From assembly GCA_021604565.1 (NCBI GenBank), contig BQJF01000013.1:1-64000 (forward strand): a stretch of 64,000 bases of DNA, written 5' to 3'. Of the stretch, positions 1-9,119 are shown piece by piece (positions within the stretch are counted from its first letter, which is position 1; the number at the start of each line of letters is the position of its first letter). The notes under the pieces were generated by a model. It saw nothing but the letters and a program-made list of their open reading frames with translations. It did not search any database and was not told the DNA's origin. Source of the DNA: Minwuia thermotolerans. GTDB taxonomy: Bacteria > Pseudomonadota > Alphaproteobacteria > Minwuiales > Minwuiaceae. The translations under genes were made by a program, and so were the position numbers.

Positions 1-28
1 TCGAGGGGTGCCCGTTGGCATCCAGTAA

Positions 29-388
<360 letters not shown>

Positions 389-407
389 GCAAGAGGGAAC
401 CACACAC

Positions 408-1742
<1,335 letters not shown>

Positions 1743-1815
1743 TTGCGCCACGACCGGCTCTGACTAGAGCAAGAGCGCACTTTCCCTCTCTCCCTCGGAG
1801 AGTGCGCTGAACTGA

Positions 1816-1850
1816 AAGCCCGGCAGCCTCGGCTGTCGGGCTTATTTTTT
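1816..1850 (+). terminator. Rho-independent terminator of glnK-amtB
   Basis: AAGCCCGGCAG pairs with CTGTCGGGCTT (one G-U pair) around a short CCTCGG loop, followed by ATTTTTT. It lies 74 nt after the amtB stop and ends the glnK-amtB transcript. Confidence 0.85.
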
Positions 1851-1928
1851 GCGCAAATGCCTATCTGATCTGCAAAGTAGTGCCGCTAAAGTAGGCAATT
1901 GGACTGCGGTCCGATGTTCGAATTCATA

Positions 1929-1982
1929 AGTATTTGAAAATACTGTAATAATATGATTTGCCTAATTGGCATGCAGTTTGAT
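1929..1982 (+). promoter_or_regulatory. Candidate sigma-54-like promoter with AT-rich inverted repeat upstream of second amt gene
   Basis: The gene-free stretch 1743-2046 holds the amtB terminator, an AT-rich island and this element. At 1929-1944 AGTATTT-GA-AAATACT is a perfect 7-2-7 inverted repeat. At 1967-1982 TTGGCATGCAGTTTGAT resembles the -24/-12 pattern (TGGCAxG-N4-TTGxT), but the invariant -12 GC is GA, so the match is incomplete. Ammonium transporter genes are commonly NtrC/sigma-54 dependent, which supports the guess. I found no clear NtrC site (GCACC-N5-GGTGC). Confidence 0.35.
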
Positions 1983-2002
1983 CATCCAGGCTCAAGCTGT
2001 CA

Positions 2003-2031
2003 GATGCCCACAGAGGCATCATTTTTTTTTT
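2003..2031 (+). terminator. Terminator-like hairpin with T10 tract directly before the amt SD sequence
   Basis: GATGCC (2003-2008), a CACAGA loop and GGCATC (2015-2020) form a perfect 6-bp stem, followed by A and ten T residues (2022-2031). GAGGAGGG and the ATG at 2047 follow at once. It could attenuate readthrough from amtB, stabilise the 5' end of the mRNA, or make a slippage-prone tract. Confidence 0.6.
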
Positions 2032-2046
2032 GAGGAGGGAACCGTC

Positions 2047-3270
2047 ATGGAGTCTGTCCAGTCGGGTTTGGATGTCTTCTTCGTGCTCATGGGCGCGATT
2101 CTGGTGTTCGCGATGCATTCGGGATTCGCGTTCCTTGAGGTCGGCACGGTCCGGCACAAGAACCAGGTCAATGCACTGGTCAAGATCCTGGTCGATTTCG
2201 CGATCTCGACCGTGGCCTATTTCTTCATCGGCTATTCGGTCGCCTATGGTGTCGACTTCCTGATGAGCGCTTCGGCCCTGACCGGCGATGTGGAAGACGC
2301 CGTGTTCTCGAAGTCCGGCTTCGATCTGGTCAAGTTCTTCTTCCTGCTCACCTTCGCCGCCGCGATCCCCGCTATCATCTCCGGCGGCATCGCCGAGCGC
2401 GCGAAATTCTGGCCACAGGCCATCGCGACCGCCGTGATCGTCGGTATCGTCTATCCGCTGTATGAAGGCATGGTCTGGGGCAGCAGCTTCGGCTACCAGG
2501 ACTGGATCGCGGAGAGCTTCGGCGCGCCGTTCAATGACTTTGCCGGCTCGATCGTCGTGCATGCCGTTGGCGGCTGGATCGCGCTGGCCGCGGTCATCCT
2601 GCTTGGCGTGCGCAAGGGCCGCTATCGCAAGGACGGCTCCCCTGCCGGTATCCCGCCGTCGTCCATTCCCTTCCTGGCGCTGGGGTCGTGGCTGCTGTGC
2701 ATCGGCTGGTTCGGCTTCAATGTGATGAGCGCGCAGTCCGTGGAGGGGGTCAACGGCCTCGTCGCGATGAACTCCCTGCTCGCCATGGCCGGTGGTATCC
2801 TCGCGGCCCTGATCGCGGGGCGGAATGATCCGGGCTTCGTCCACAACGGCGCCCTGGCCGGCCTGGTTGCAGTCTGCGCCGGGTCCAACGTGATGCACCC
2901 GGTCGGGTCGTTCGTGGTCGGCGGTGTGGCGGGTGCGCTGTTCGTTGTCATGTTCCAGGTCTGTCACAACCGCTGGAAGATCGATGACGTGCTGGGTGTC
3001 TGGCCGCTTCATGGTCTCTGCGGCCTCTGGGGCGGCATTGCCTGCGGTATCTTCGGAACCGAGGCACTGGGCGGCCTGGGTGGCGTCACCTTCATGTCGC
3101 AGCTTGTCGGCAGCCTGATCGGTGCCGCCTATGCCCTGGTTGCCGGGTTCATCGTCTATGGCGTGCTGAAGGCCGTGACGGGTATCCGACTGGGTGAGGA
3201 GGAAGAGTTCAACGGTGCCGACCTCACCATCCACAAGATCCGGGCGAATCCGGAGTCCGATCTGAACTGA
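2047..3270 (+). CDS. amt: Second ammonium transporter (Amt family)
   Basis: A 407-residue Amt paralogue without the signal peptide of the first copy. ATG 2047 is preceded by GAGGAGGGA at ideal distance; the longer frame would translate the T10 tract as phenylalanines and is rejected. The pore histidines lie in VVHAVGGW and PLHGLCGLWGG, and the SGGIAERAKFW signature is present. The C-terminal tail is acidic (GEEEEF) and extended. No PII gene follows it. It has its own leader with a hairpin and a possible sigma-54 promoter, so I infer regulation separate from glnK-amtB. The substrate is most likely ammonium or methylammonium; a sensor role is possible, but no extra domain is visible. Confidence 0.92.
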   Translation: MESVQSGLDVFFVLMGAILVFAMHSGFAFLEVGTVRHKNQVNALVKILVDFAISTVAYFFIGYSVAYGVDFLMSASALTGDVEDAVFSKSGFDLVKFFFLLTFAAAIPAIISGGIAERAKFWPQAIATAVIVGIVYPLYEGMVWGSSFGYQDWIAESFGAPFNDFAGSIVVHAVGGWIALAAVILLGVRKGRYRKDGSPAGIPPSSIPFLALGSWLLCIGWFGFNVMSAQSVEGVNGLVAMNSLLAMAGGILAALIAGRNDPGFVHNGALAGLVAVCAGSNVMHPVGSFVVGGVAGALFVVMFQVCHNRWKIDDVLGVWPLHGLCGLWGGIACGIFGTEALGGLGGVTFMSQLVGSLIGAAYALVAGFIVYGVLKAVTGIRLGEEEEFNGADLTIHKIRANPESDLN

Positions 3271-3283
3271 CGGGTTGCTGGTG

Positions 3284-4252
3284 TCAGCGTGTGGAGGGCG
3301 TGTACGGCGTATCGTCCTCCACCAGCATCGGCTGCCAGGCGAAGGGCGGCGTGGCTGACGGGTCTATCGTCACCATGACCGCCCCGACGTCCGGTGCACC
3401 AGGCACTTCCAGCCGCCAGACATTGTCGACGCGGTTGTCGTTCCGGTCCCGCAAGGGCCGATCCGTGCGGAACCGGTGCGTGTCGCCATGGATCAGCAGC
3501 ACCGGTCCGCCATAGGCCCGTGCGCCCCTGACCAGCGCGTCCAGTGTCCGGACGAAACCGCGATCGCCCCTGTCACCCGGCTCGAACTCCGGGTTCGCGT
3601 GAATGGCGATGACGAGGGCGGGCGCCTTGTCCGTGATGGCCTGGGCAAATGCGTGATCCAGCCATCCGATGTTTGCCTCATCCCTGGTTTCGAACAGCTT
3701 CTTCGGGCCGACCTTGCGTTTCCTGCCGTTGCTCGAACCGACAACGTGGGCTGTCGCGAAGACCACGTTGCCTTCAGTCCAGAGTGCATTCTCCACCATT
3801 GCGGGTTCATGGCCCGCATTCGACTGGCTGAGATAGTTGCGGCGGGTGCGCCCGAAACTCACCGGCTCCGAAAAGAATATCTCCCGTATGCGTTCCAGGC
3901 GTTCGTGCGGATCGTACTCGCCCGCTTTCGCGCGATGGCAGTCGGTCCACTCATTGTCACCAGGGGTATAGAACAGCGGGGCATCGAAGTGCGTGAAGTG
4001 GTCGCGAACGTTCAGGAACGCCGCGTCGGTGCAGGGGCTGGAGCCCGCCTTGATATCCCCGACATGGATCGAGAACGCGGGGCGTTGTTCGTTGATGCGT
4101 TCGATCAGGCGCGCGAACAGCGCATCATCGCGGGGCATCAGATAGGGGGTATCGCCAAGGGCTGCGAACCTGACTTCCGGCTCCGCAACGGCAGGCGATG
4201 CACCGGTGAGAAGGGCGCTGAACGTCAGGCAGAACGCGATCCGGCGAAACAT
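3284..4252 (-). CDS. Secreted calcineurin-like metallophosphoesterase
   Basis: A 322-residue protein with a signal peptide (hydrophobic core, ASPAVA-EP), so periplasmic or exported. The metal-ligand blocks of the calcineurin-like fold are recognisable in order: GDTPY, HVGDIKAG, GDNEWTDC, a late AIHANP and HGDTHRF. These residues would hold two metal ions for phosphoester hydrolysis. The substrate cannot be told from the sequence. ATG 4252 has CCGGAGG six nt upstream. It is convergent with the second amt gene (13 bp apart), and the portal gene lies upstream on the same strand beyond a strong hairpin. Phosphate scavenging is possible, but no Pho context is visible. Confidence 0.8.
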   Translation of the reverse strand: MFRRIAFCLTFSALLTGASPAVAEPEVRFAALGDTPYLMPRDDALFARLIERINEQRPAFSIHVGDIKAGSSPCTDAAFLNVRDHFTHFDAPLFYTPGDNEWTDCHRAKAGEYDPHERLERIREIFFSEPVSFGRTRRNYLSQSNAGHEPAMVENALWTEGNVVFATAHVVGSSNGRKRKVGPKKLFETRDEANIGWLDHAFAQAITDKAPALVIAIHANPEFEPGDRGDRGFVRTLDALVRGARAYGGPVLLIHGDTHRFRTDRPLRDRNDNRVDNVWRLEVPGAPDVGAVMVTIDPSATPPFAWQPMLVEDDTPYTPSTR

Positions 4253-4268
4253 GTGCAGCCTCCGGTCT

Positions 4269-4306
4269 GGCAGGGTCGGGTCATGATCCTTTCGCCCGAC
4301 CCTGCC
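4269..4306 (-). terminator. Perfect 12-bp hairpin between portal and phosphoesterase genes
   Basis: GGCAGGGTCGGG at 4269-4280 is exactly complementary to CCCGACCCTGCC at 4295-4306, with a 14-nt loop. It starts 6 nt beyond the portal stop. No T tract follows on either strand, so it may be a factor-dependent terminator, a 3' stabiliser or a processing hairpin. Confidence 0.55.
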
Positions 4307-4312
4307 ATCGGA

Positions 4313-5932
4313 TCATGACACGGGCATGGCGTCCGGTGCCAGCAGTGCCGCCGGATCATCCTGCTGGCCGGAATCCTGGTCCTGCGCCGCTGTCGCAAGC
4401 CCGAGCGGCGCCAGAGCCGCAGCGACGGAGGCAAGGTCCGGCGTGTCAGGCTGCGTCAGGAACTCCGACGGGAAACCGTTCCGCTTCAGGAAGTCACGCA
4501 GGTAGCCGGTACGGTCGATGACCTGATCCACCAGGTCGGGAAACGCCGTTGCCGCCTGCATGTAGGCGGCCTGCGCGGCCGTGGCGTCCGCGATCTCCTG
4601 CAGCCGCACCAGTGGCGACGTGGGTTTCGGCCTGATCCGCTCACCATCCACTTCGAACGGCGGCACGTAGTAGGGTGATCCCACCATGGCCGGGCTGCTG
4701 AGGATGGAGAGCACACGATTGGCCAGCGGAAAGTCGAGTTCTGTCAGCAGGCGCAGCGACATGGGCAGTTCCACCGCCTCGAACTCCTGCTGGCGGACAT
4801 CGATCTCGAACGCGGTTCGGCCACTGGCATTGGCGGGCGGCAGTCCCGGTCCCATGATCGCCTCCCTTATGCTGCGCTGCAGGTTTTCCAGCACGATCTG
4901 GCTGACGTCGAAGCGCCCCGGTGCATCCAGCGGAGTCAGGCCCTGGGACCCCACCGCTTTCGGAATGATCGCACCCGGCACCAGCTGGATGTTGGCCGGG
5001 TTCAGCACCCCGTCATCTTCCGCCTGCCAGATGCCGGTCACGGCGATGGAGGCATTCTTCAGGATCAGTTCGACCACCTTGTTGGCTGTCTTGATGTCGG
5101 CCAGCGCGTTCAGCACGGGCCCCCGCCCCATCCACTCCCCCGGTGCCTTGTCGGTGCGGAACGCGATGACGGGGGAAGCTGCGAACGGACGCTGCAGCAG
5201 CAGGTTCTCACCTGACGCGCCGGGCTGTGCCACGCACCAGACCTCATAGACGGCCGGTTCGCCCGGATCGTCGGCCAGGATGGCCTCGATCACCTCGATC
5301 TCCGTATCCGGCTGTTTCTCCGCGATCATGGCCAGTTCCGCAGGCACTTCGGCATCGGGCCAGCGGGTGCGAATGCGTCGGGCGGGCAGGGACATCTGGC
5401 GAAAGATCGTGGCCAGCATGCCGTCCCGGCCTTCCTCCGGCGTCAGTTCTTGGGCCGGCACGGCCTCGAAGCGCAGCGGACGGTTCAGCGAACCTGCATG
5501 GACCATCAGCGCTCCGGTGGAGATCAGGGCATCGCCAAGGGCCGGATCGATCTCGATGTGGAAGTTCGAAGCCTCGATGGCGCCGTGGAACTTCTCGCGC
5601 ACCTCCGCCGCATAGAGATCGAAGGCCTGGCGGGCTTCCTCATCATGCATCAGCGAATCCGGGGCTTCGAAATCCATCCAGGACTTGAAGGGCGGGAACA
5701 GCTGACCGTGCAGTCGCGCCTTCCGCCAGTGCAGGGCCTGGACTGCGGTATTGTCAAAGACCTCCCGATCCTTTCGCTGGCCAACCATGCCACCGCGTCG
5801 GGCCGCATGGTTCGGCAAGGCGAAGGCATAGGCGTCGTCCAGCAACTGGTCCCAGCCCTGACGCCGCGCCGCGGCGCGGGAGAAGCGCTGAAGTGTCTCC
5901 GACTGGAAACGGTCGCCACCTGAGTTTTTCAT
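4313..5932 (-). CDS. T7-type phage portal (head-tail connector) protein, solitary
   Basis: A 539-residue protein resembling the podoviral head-to-tail connector (portal) family, which forms the dodecameric DNA gate of T7-like capsids. The N-terminal pattern (about residues 5-70) of aromatic and basic residues, QGWDQLLDDAYAFALPN, then DREVFDNTAVQALHWRKARL and HGQLFPPFKSWMDFE, is characteristic. The family is about 500-550 residues, so it is full length. ATG 5932 is chosen because AAGAGG precedes it; the open frame upstream offers only TTG. No terminase, scaffold, capsid or tail gene lies beside it: neighbours are a metallophosphoesterase and a peptidase. Base composition matches the surroundings. 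It could be a prophage relic, a domesticated gene or part of a satellite. Confidence 0.8.
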   Translation of the reverse strand: MKNSGGDRFQSETLQRFSRAAARRQGWDQLLDDAYAFALPNHAARRGGMVGQRKDREVFDNTAVQALHWRKARLHGQLFPPFKSWMDFEAPDSLMHDEEARQAFDLYAAEVREKFHGAIEASNFHIEIDPALGDALISTGALMVHAGSLNRPLRFEAVPAQELTPEEGRDGMLATIFRQMSLPARRIRTRWPDAEVPAELAMIAEKQPDTEIEVIEAILADDPGEPAVYEVWCVAQPGASGENLLLQRPFAASPVIAFRTDKAPGEWMGRGPVLNALADIKTANKVVELILKNASIAVTGIWQAEDDGVLNPANIQLVPGAIIPKAVGSQGLTPLDAPGRFDVSQIVLENLQRSIREAIMGPGLPPANASGRTAFEIDVRQQEFEAVELPMSLRLLTELDFPLANRVLSILSSPAMVGSPYYVPPFEVDGERIRPKPTSPLVRLQEIADATAAQAAYMQAATAFPDLVDQVIDRTGYLRDFLKRNGFPSEFLTQPDTPDLASVAAALAPLGLATAAQDQDSGQQDDPAALLAPDAMPVS

Positions 5933-6089
5933 GAGTGGAAATTCCTCTTTATGTTGCAACCTGCAGAAGATAGGTGGCCGAAACGAACTCAGTTACGCCT
6001 GCAGGCGAAGAATTCGGTGAGGGCACTCGACCTGACCGGAGACAGCGCTAGACTGCGGAAACAGGGTCTGGAAGACAGGGGAACTGGTG

Positions 6090-7271
6090 ATGGGACTGAT
6101 CGACGACGTGCGCAAGCGGCTGCAGGCGGACATGACCGACTGGCGGCGCGACATTCACAAGCATCCCGAGACGGCGTTCGAGGAGCACCGGACGGCCGAC
6201 AAGGTTGCAGGGCTGCTCGAGTCCTGGGGTCTGGATGTGCATCGTGGTCTGGCCACCACCGGCGTCGTGGGGACGCTGAAGGCCGGAACCGGCAACCGGG
6301 CCATCGGCCTGCGCGCCGACATGGATGCGCTGGACCTGACCGAACTGAACAGCTTCGACTACAAGAGCGTTCATGACGGGAAGATGCACGCCTGTGGCCA
6401 TGACGGACATACCACCATGCTGCTTGGTGCCGCCCGCTACCTGGCGGAGAATCCGAATTTCGACGGCACAGTGCAGTTCATCTTCCAGCCTGCGGAGGAA
6501 AATCTCGCCGGTGGTCGGGTGATGGTGCAGGAAGGCCTGTTCGAGAAGTTTCCGGTGGAAGCGGTCTATGGCATGCACAACTGGCCCGGACTGCCGGTCG
6601 GCAGCTTCGCGGTCTGCACCGGGCCGATGATGGCCTCCGCCGACTTCTTCGAGCTGAAGCTGACCGGGCGAGGTGGCCACGGCGCATTTCCGCACCTGGC
6701 CAAGGATCCGATTGTCGCTGCGGCCCACGTCATCACCGCCTGGCAGACCATTGTCAGCCGGGATACGGACCCGATGAAGGCGGCGGTGATCAGTGCCTGC
6801 GAGATCAATTCCGGCTTCACCGGCAATGTCATTCCTGAGACGGCGGTGGTCCGGGGCACGACGCGCACCTTCAACGAAGGTGTCCAGGACATGATCGAGA
6901 CGCGGATGCGCGAAGTCGCGGACGGCATTGCCCAGGCCTTCGGCATGCAGGCGGAGTTCACCTACGACCGGCGCTATGCCCCCACCGTGAATACGCCGGA
7001 GGAGACCGGCTATGCCGTTGCGGCGGCGCACGAAGTGGTCGGCGTGGAGAACGTCAACGACAAGCTGGTGCCTGTCATGGGCGCGGAGGACTTCGGCTGG
7101 ATGTTGCGGGAACGTCCCGGGTGCTACATGTTCGTCGGCAATGGCGAGGGTGAGGGCGGTGGCTGCGAGGTTCACAATCCGAACTACGACTTCAATGACG
7201 AGACCCTGCCGGTCGGTGCGGCCTATTGGGTCAAGCTGGTGGAGATGCAGCTTCCCGCAGCCGAGGGGTGA
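6090..7271 (+). CDS. M20 family amidohydrolase (hippurate/N-acyl-amino-acid hydrolase type)
   Basis: A 393-residue cytosolic metalloenzyme of the M20D amidohydrolase group, which cleaves N-acyl or N-aminoacyl amides. The metal site reads ACGHDGH (Cys102, His104, His107) followed by FQPAEEN (catalytic Glu) and a later MGAEDFGWML. The lid domain (about residues 185-295) begins at LTGRGGHGAFPH. ATG 6090 is chosen over the adjacent in-frame GTG 6087; GACAGGGGA precedes both. Physiological substrate is unknown; hippurate, IAA-amino acids and acetyl-diaminopimelate are handled by close relatives. It is a single gene closed by a hairpin overlapping its stop. Confidence 0.88.
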   Translation: MGLIDDVRKRLQADMTDWRRDIHKHPETAFEEHRTADKVAGLLESWGLDVHRGLATTGVVGTLKAGTGNRAIGLRADMDALDLTELNSFDYKSVHDGKMHACGHDGHTTMLLGAARYLAENPNFDGTVQFIFQPAEENLAGGRVMVQEGLFEKFPVEAVYGMHNWPGLPVGSFAVCTGPMMASADFFELKLTGRGGHGAFPHLAKDPIVAAAHVITAWQTIVSRDTDPMKAAVISACEINSGFTGNVIPETAVVRGTTRTFNEGVQDMIETRMREVADGIAQAFGMQAEFTYDRRYAPTVNTPEETGYAVAAAHEVVGVENVNDKLVPVMGAEDFGWMLRERPGCYMFVGNGEGEGGGCEVHNPNYDFNDETLPVGAAYWVKLVEMQLPAAEG

Positions 7272-7295
7272 TTTGCGGTCACGGAAAATCACCCC
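7265..7295 (+). terminator. Terminator-like hairpin overlapping the amidohydrolase stop
   Basis: GGGGTGATTT (7265-7274) is perfectly complementary to AAATCACCCC (7286-7295) with an 11-nt loop. The stem contains the TGA stop. No clean T run follows, only GTGTGTTTCTTGC, so termination efficiency is uncertain. Confidence 0.55.
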
Positions 7296-7327
7296 TGAAT
7301 GGTGTGTTTCTTGCTTCCTCAAGAATG

Positions 7328-7401
7328 TGTGAGCAGGATCACGGTCTATTTGTCACGAAATGACCACAGTTGCGATCAGGTCCTGTGAGCTGCGTCACAG
7401 G
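7328..7401 (+). promoter_or_regulatory. Two Crp/Fnr-type palindromes upstream of the MBL-fold gene
   Basis: Site 1 (7328-7343) is TGTGA-N6-TCACG. Site 2 (7382-7401) is CCTGTGA-GCTGCG-TCACAGG, a perfect 7-6-7 palindrome matching the Crp pattern TGTGA-N6-TCACA. The centres are 56 bp apart. Between them GTCA-CGAAA-TGAC (7352-7364) is a further small inverted repeat. Site 2 ends 59 bp before the GTG start at 7461, so it could activate or repress depending on the transcription start. Confidence 0.6.
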
Positions 7402-7460
7402 TGCCGGTGCAGAACGCAACTCGGTGCACGAACTGGAACCAGACAGGCGAGGACCCAAAA

Positions 7461-8288
7461 GTGAGTTTCAAGGTCAAATTCTGGGGCGTTCGCGGCAGCA
7501 TTGCCACGCCCGGTCCGCGGTACGTGTCTTTCGGCGGCAATACCAGCTGCATCGAGGTCTCGTGCGCCGGCCAGCGCCTGATCTTCGACGCGGGGACAGG
7601 CATCCGGAATCTGGGGCACTGGCTGACGAAGAAGAACGTGCACAACGCCCATCTGCTGTTGTCCCACACCCACTGGGACCACATCAACGGCTTCCCGTTC
7701 TTCTCCCCCGCCTTCAAGAAGGAAAACCATTTCACCATCATGGCGGGGCATCTGGCACCGGAGACCGGTGGCATCCGCGAGGTGCTGGCGTCGCAGATGA
7801 ACCAGCCGACGTTCCCTGTCCCCATCGACATCATGCAGGCACAGTTGAGTTTCGAGGATTTCACTGCCGGTGACGTCCTGAACCTCGGACCCGACGTCCG
7901 TGTCACGACGACGCCGCTGAACCACCCGGACGGTGCCACGGGCTATCGCGTGGACCACAACGGCCATGCCTTCTGCTACGTCACCGATACCGAGCATGTG
8001 CCGGGCAAGCCGGACGAACGCATCCTGGCCCTGATCGAAGGTGCCGATATCGTCGTCTACGACTGCACCTACAACGACAAGGAGTTCACCTCCAAGGTCG
8101 GCTGGGGTCACTCCACCTGGCAGGAGGGCATGCGTCTCTGCCAGGCCGCGAACGTCCGCCAGCACGTCATCTTCCACCATGATCCGGACCATGAGGACAT
8201 CTACATGGAACGGCTGGAGGAAGAGGCCCGCTACGAATGGATCGGCAACACGGTCGCGCGGGAGAACATGCGGCTGCGGGTGGGCTGA
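7461..8288 (+). CDS. Metallo-beta-lactamase-fold hydrolase, possible cyclic-nucleotide or phosphodiester hydrolase
   Basis: A 275-residue cytosolic MBL-fold protein. The dinuclear metal motif SHTHWDH (His69, His71, Asp73, His74) is intact, with FDAGTGIRN before it and later ligands in NHPDG, VTDTEH and HHDPDHED. The opening FWGVRGSIATPGP and the overall size resemble the group with PhnP-like or RNase Z-like phosphodiesterases. GTG 7461 is chosen because GCGAGGA precedes it; the frame remains open upstream but would run into the Crp-type palindrome. The substrate is not determined by sequence. A cyclic-nucleotide phosphodiesterase is an attractive guess only because of the operators. It is convergent with the HD gene. 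Confidence 0.82.
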   Translation: MSFKVKFWGVRGSIATPGPRYVSFGGNTSCIEVSCAGQRLIFDAGTGIRNLGHWLTKKNVHNAHLLLSHTHWDHINGFPFFSPAFKKENHFTIMAGHLAPETGGIREVLASQMNQPTFPVPIDIMQAQLSFEDFTAGDVLNLGPDVRVTTTPLNHPDGATGYRVDHNGHAFCYVTDTEHVPGKPDERILALIEGADIVVYDCTYNDKEFTSKVGWGHSTWQEGMRLCQAANVRQHVIFHHDPDHEDIYMERLEEEARYEWIGNTVARENMRLRVG

Positions 8289-8335
8289 CCCGGATCAGCC
8301 CACCGGATGATGCCGCAATCGGACAGCGGACGGTT

Positions 8336-8938
8336 TCAGGCCTCCGCGCCCAGGTTCACGCCCTGCGCCGCATCGGCCATGTAGATCGAGCTCTTCGGCT
8401 TCTCGAACACCCGGTGCACCATCGGCCGGAAGTCATCCAGCTTCATTGACTCGTAGGCCGGGTCGAAGGCGGGCGCGTCGTAGCGTTCGCAGAAGATCGC
8501 CGTCTTCTCGAAATCCGCATGGCCCCGGAACTGCTCGCGCATGTCGCGGTCCAGGCCGAGATGCTGGAAGAAGTAATAGCCCTGGAAGATCCCGTGCTTC
8601 TCCACCATCCAGTGGTTGGAGGCCGAGACGAAGGGCTTCAGGACCGTCGCGGCCATGTCGGCGTGATTGTAGGAACACAGCAGGTCGCCGATGTCGTGCA
8701 GCAGCGCGGCGACGACATATTCCTCGTCCTCGCCTGCCTTGTGGGCGCGGGTCGCGGTCTGCAGGCTGTGCTCCAGCCGGTCCACCTGGAACCCGCCATA
8801 GTCGCCGCCCAGCAGTTCCAGATGCGCCAGCAGGCGATCCGGCAACCCAGCACTGAACGGCTTGTAGTGACCACCGATGATCTTCCAGTCCTCTGCCGTG
8901 CCATCGGCCATGTCGGTGAAACGTGCGCTGTCTGCCAT
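8336..8938 (-). CDS. HD-domain protein resembling PhnZ/TmpB-type oxygenases
   Basis: A 200-residue single HD domain. Candidate metal ligands are His57 (LEHSLQTA), His81-Asp82 (AALLHDIGD), His92, His109 and His115. The spacing and the LEHSLQ...[10 protein letters not shown] pattern are closer to mixed-valent diiron HD oxygenases (PhnZ, TmpB) than to nucleotide phosphohydrolases. The PhnZ YxxE substrate-site motif is altered here (YGGF, Phe in the Glu position), so the same reaction is unlikely. ATG 8938 follows AAGGGA. It is divergent from the isobutyryl-CoA dehydrogenase gene across 181 bp, so a shared promoter region is likely. Function is open. Confidence 0.7.
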   Translation of the reverse strand: MADSARFTDMADGTAEDWKIIGGHYKPFSAGLPDRLLAHLELLGGDYGGFQVDRLEHSLQTATRAHKAGEDEEYVVAALLHDIGDLLCSYNHADMAATVLKPFVSASNHWMVEKHGIFQGYYFFQHLGLDRDMREQFRGHADFEKTAIFCERYDAPAFDPAYESMKLDDFRPMVHRVFEKPKSSIYMADAAQGVNLGAEA

Positions 8939-9119
8939 GATTGTCCAGTCCCTTGTCCTGTTGCGCAGGTTCCGCCTGCGCGTTCGGCTGCGCCAGCCCT
9001 GCTTTCGCAATGTCCGCCATGCGGTCAGTGCGTTCCCCGTTGCGTTGACCCCATCGGTGGCGTCCAGTATCTCCGGTGGGGCGGCTTTCACGCAAGGCGC
9101 ATCGACGGGGGAGGAAGTG

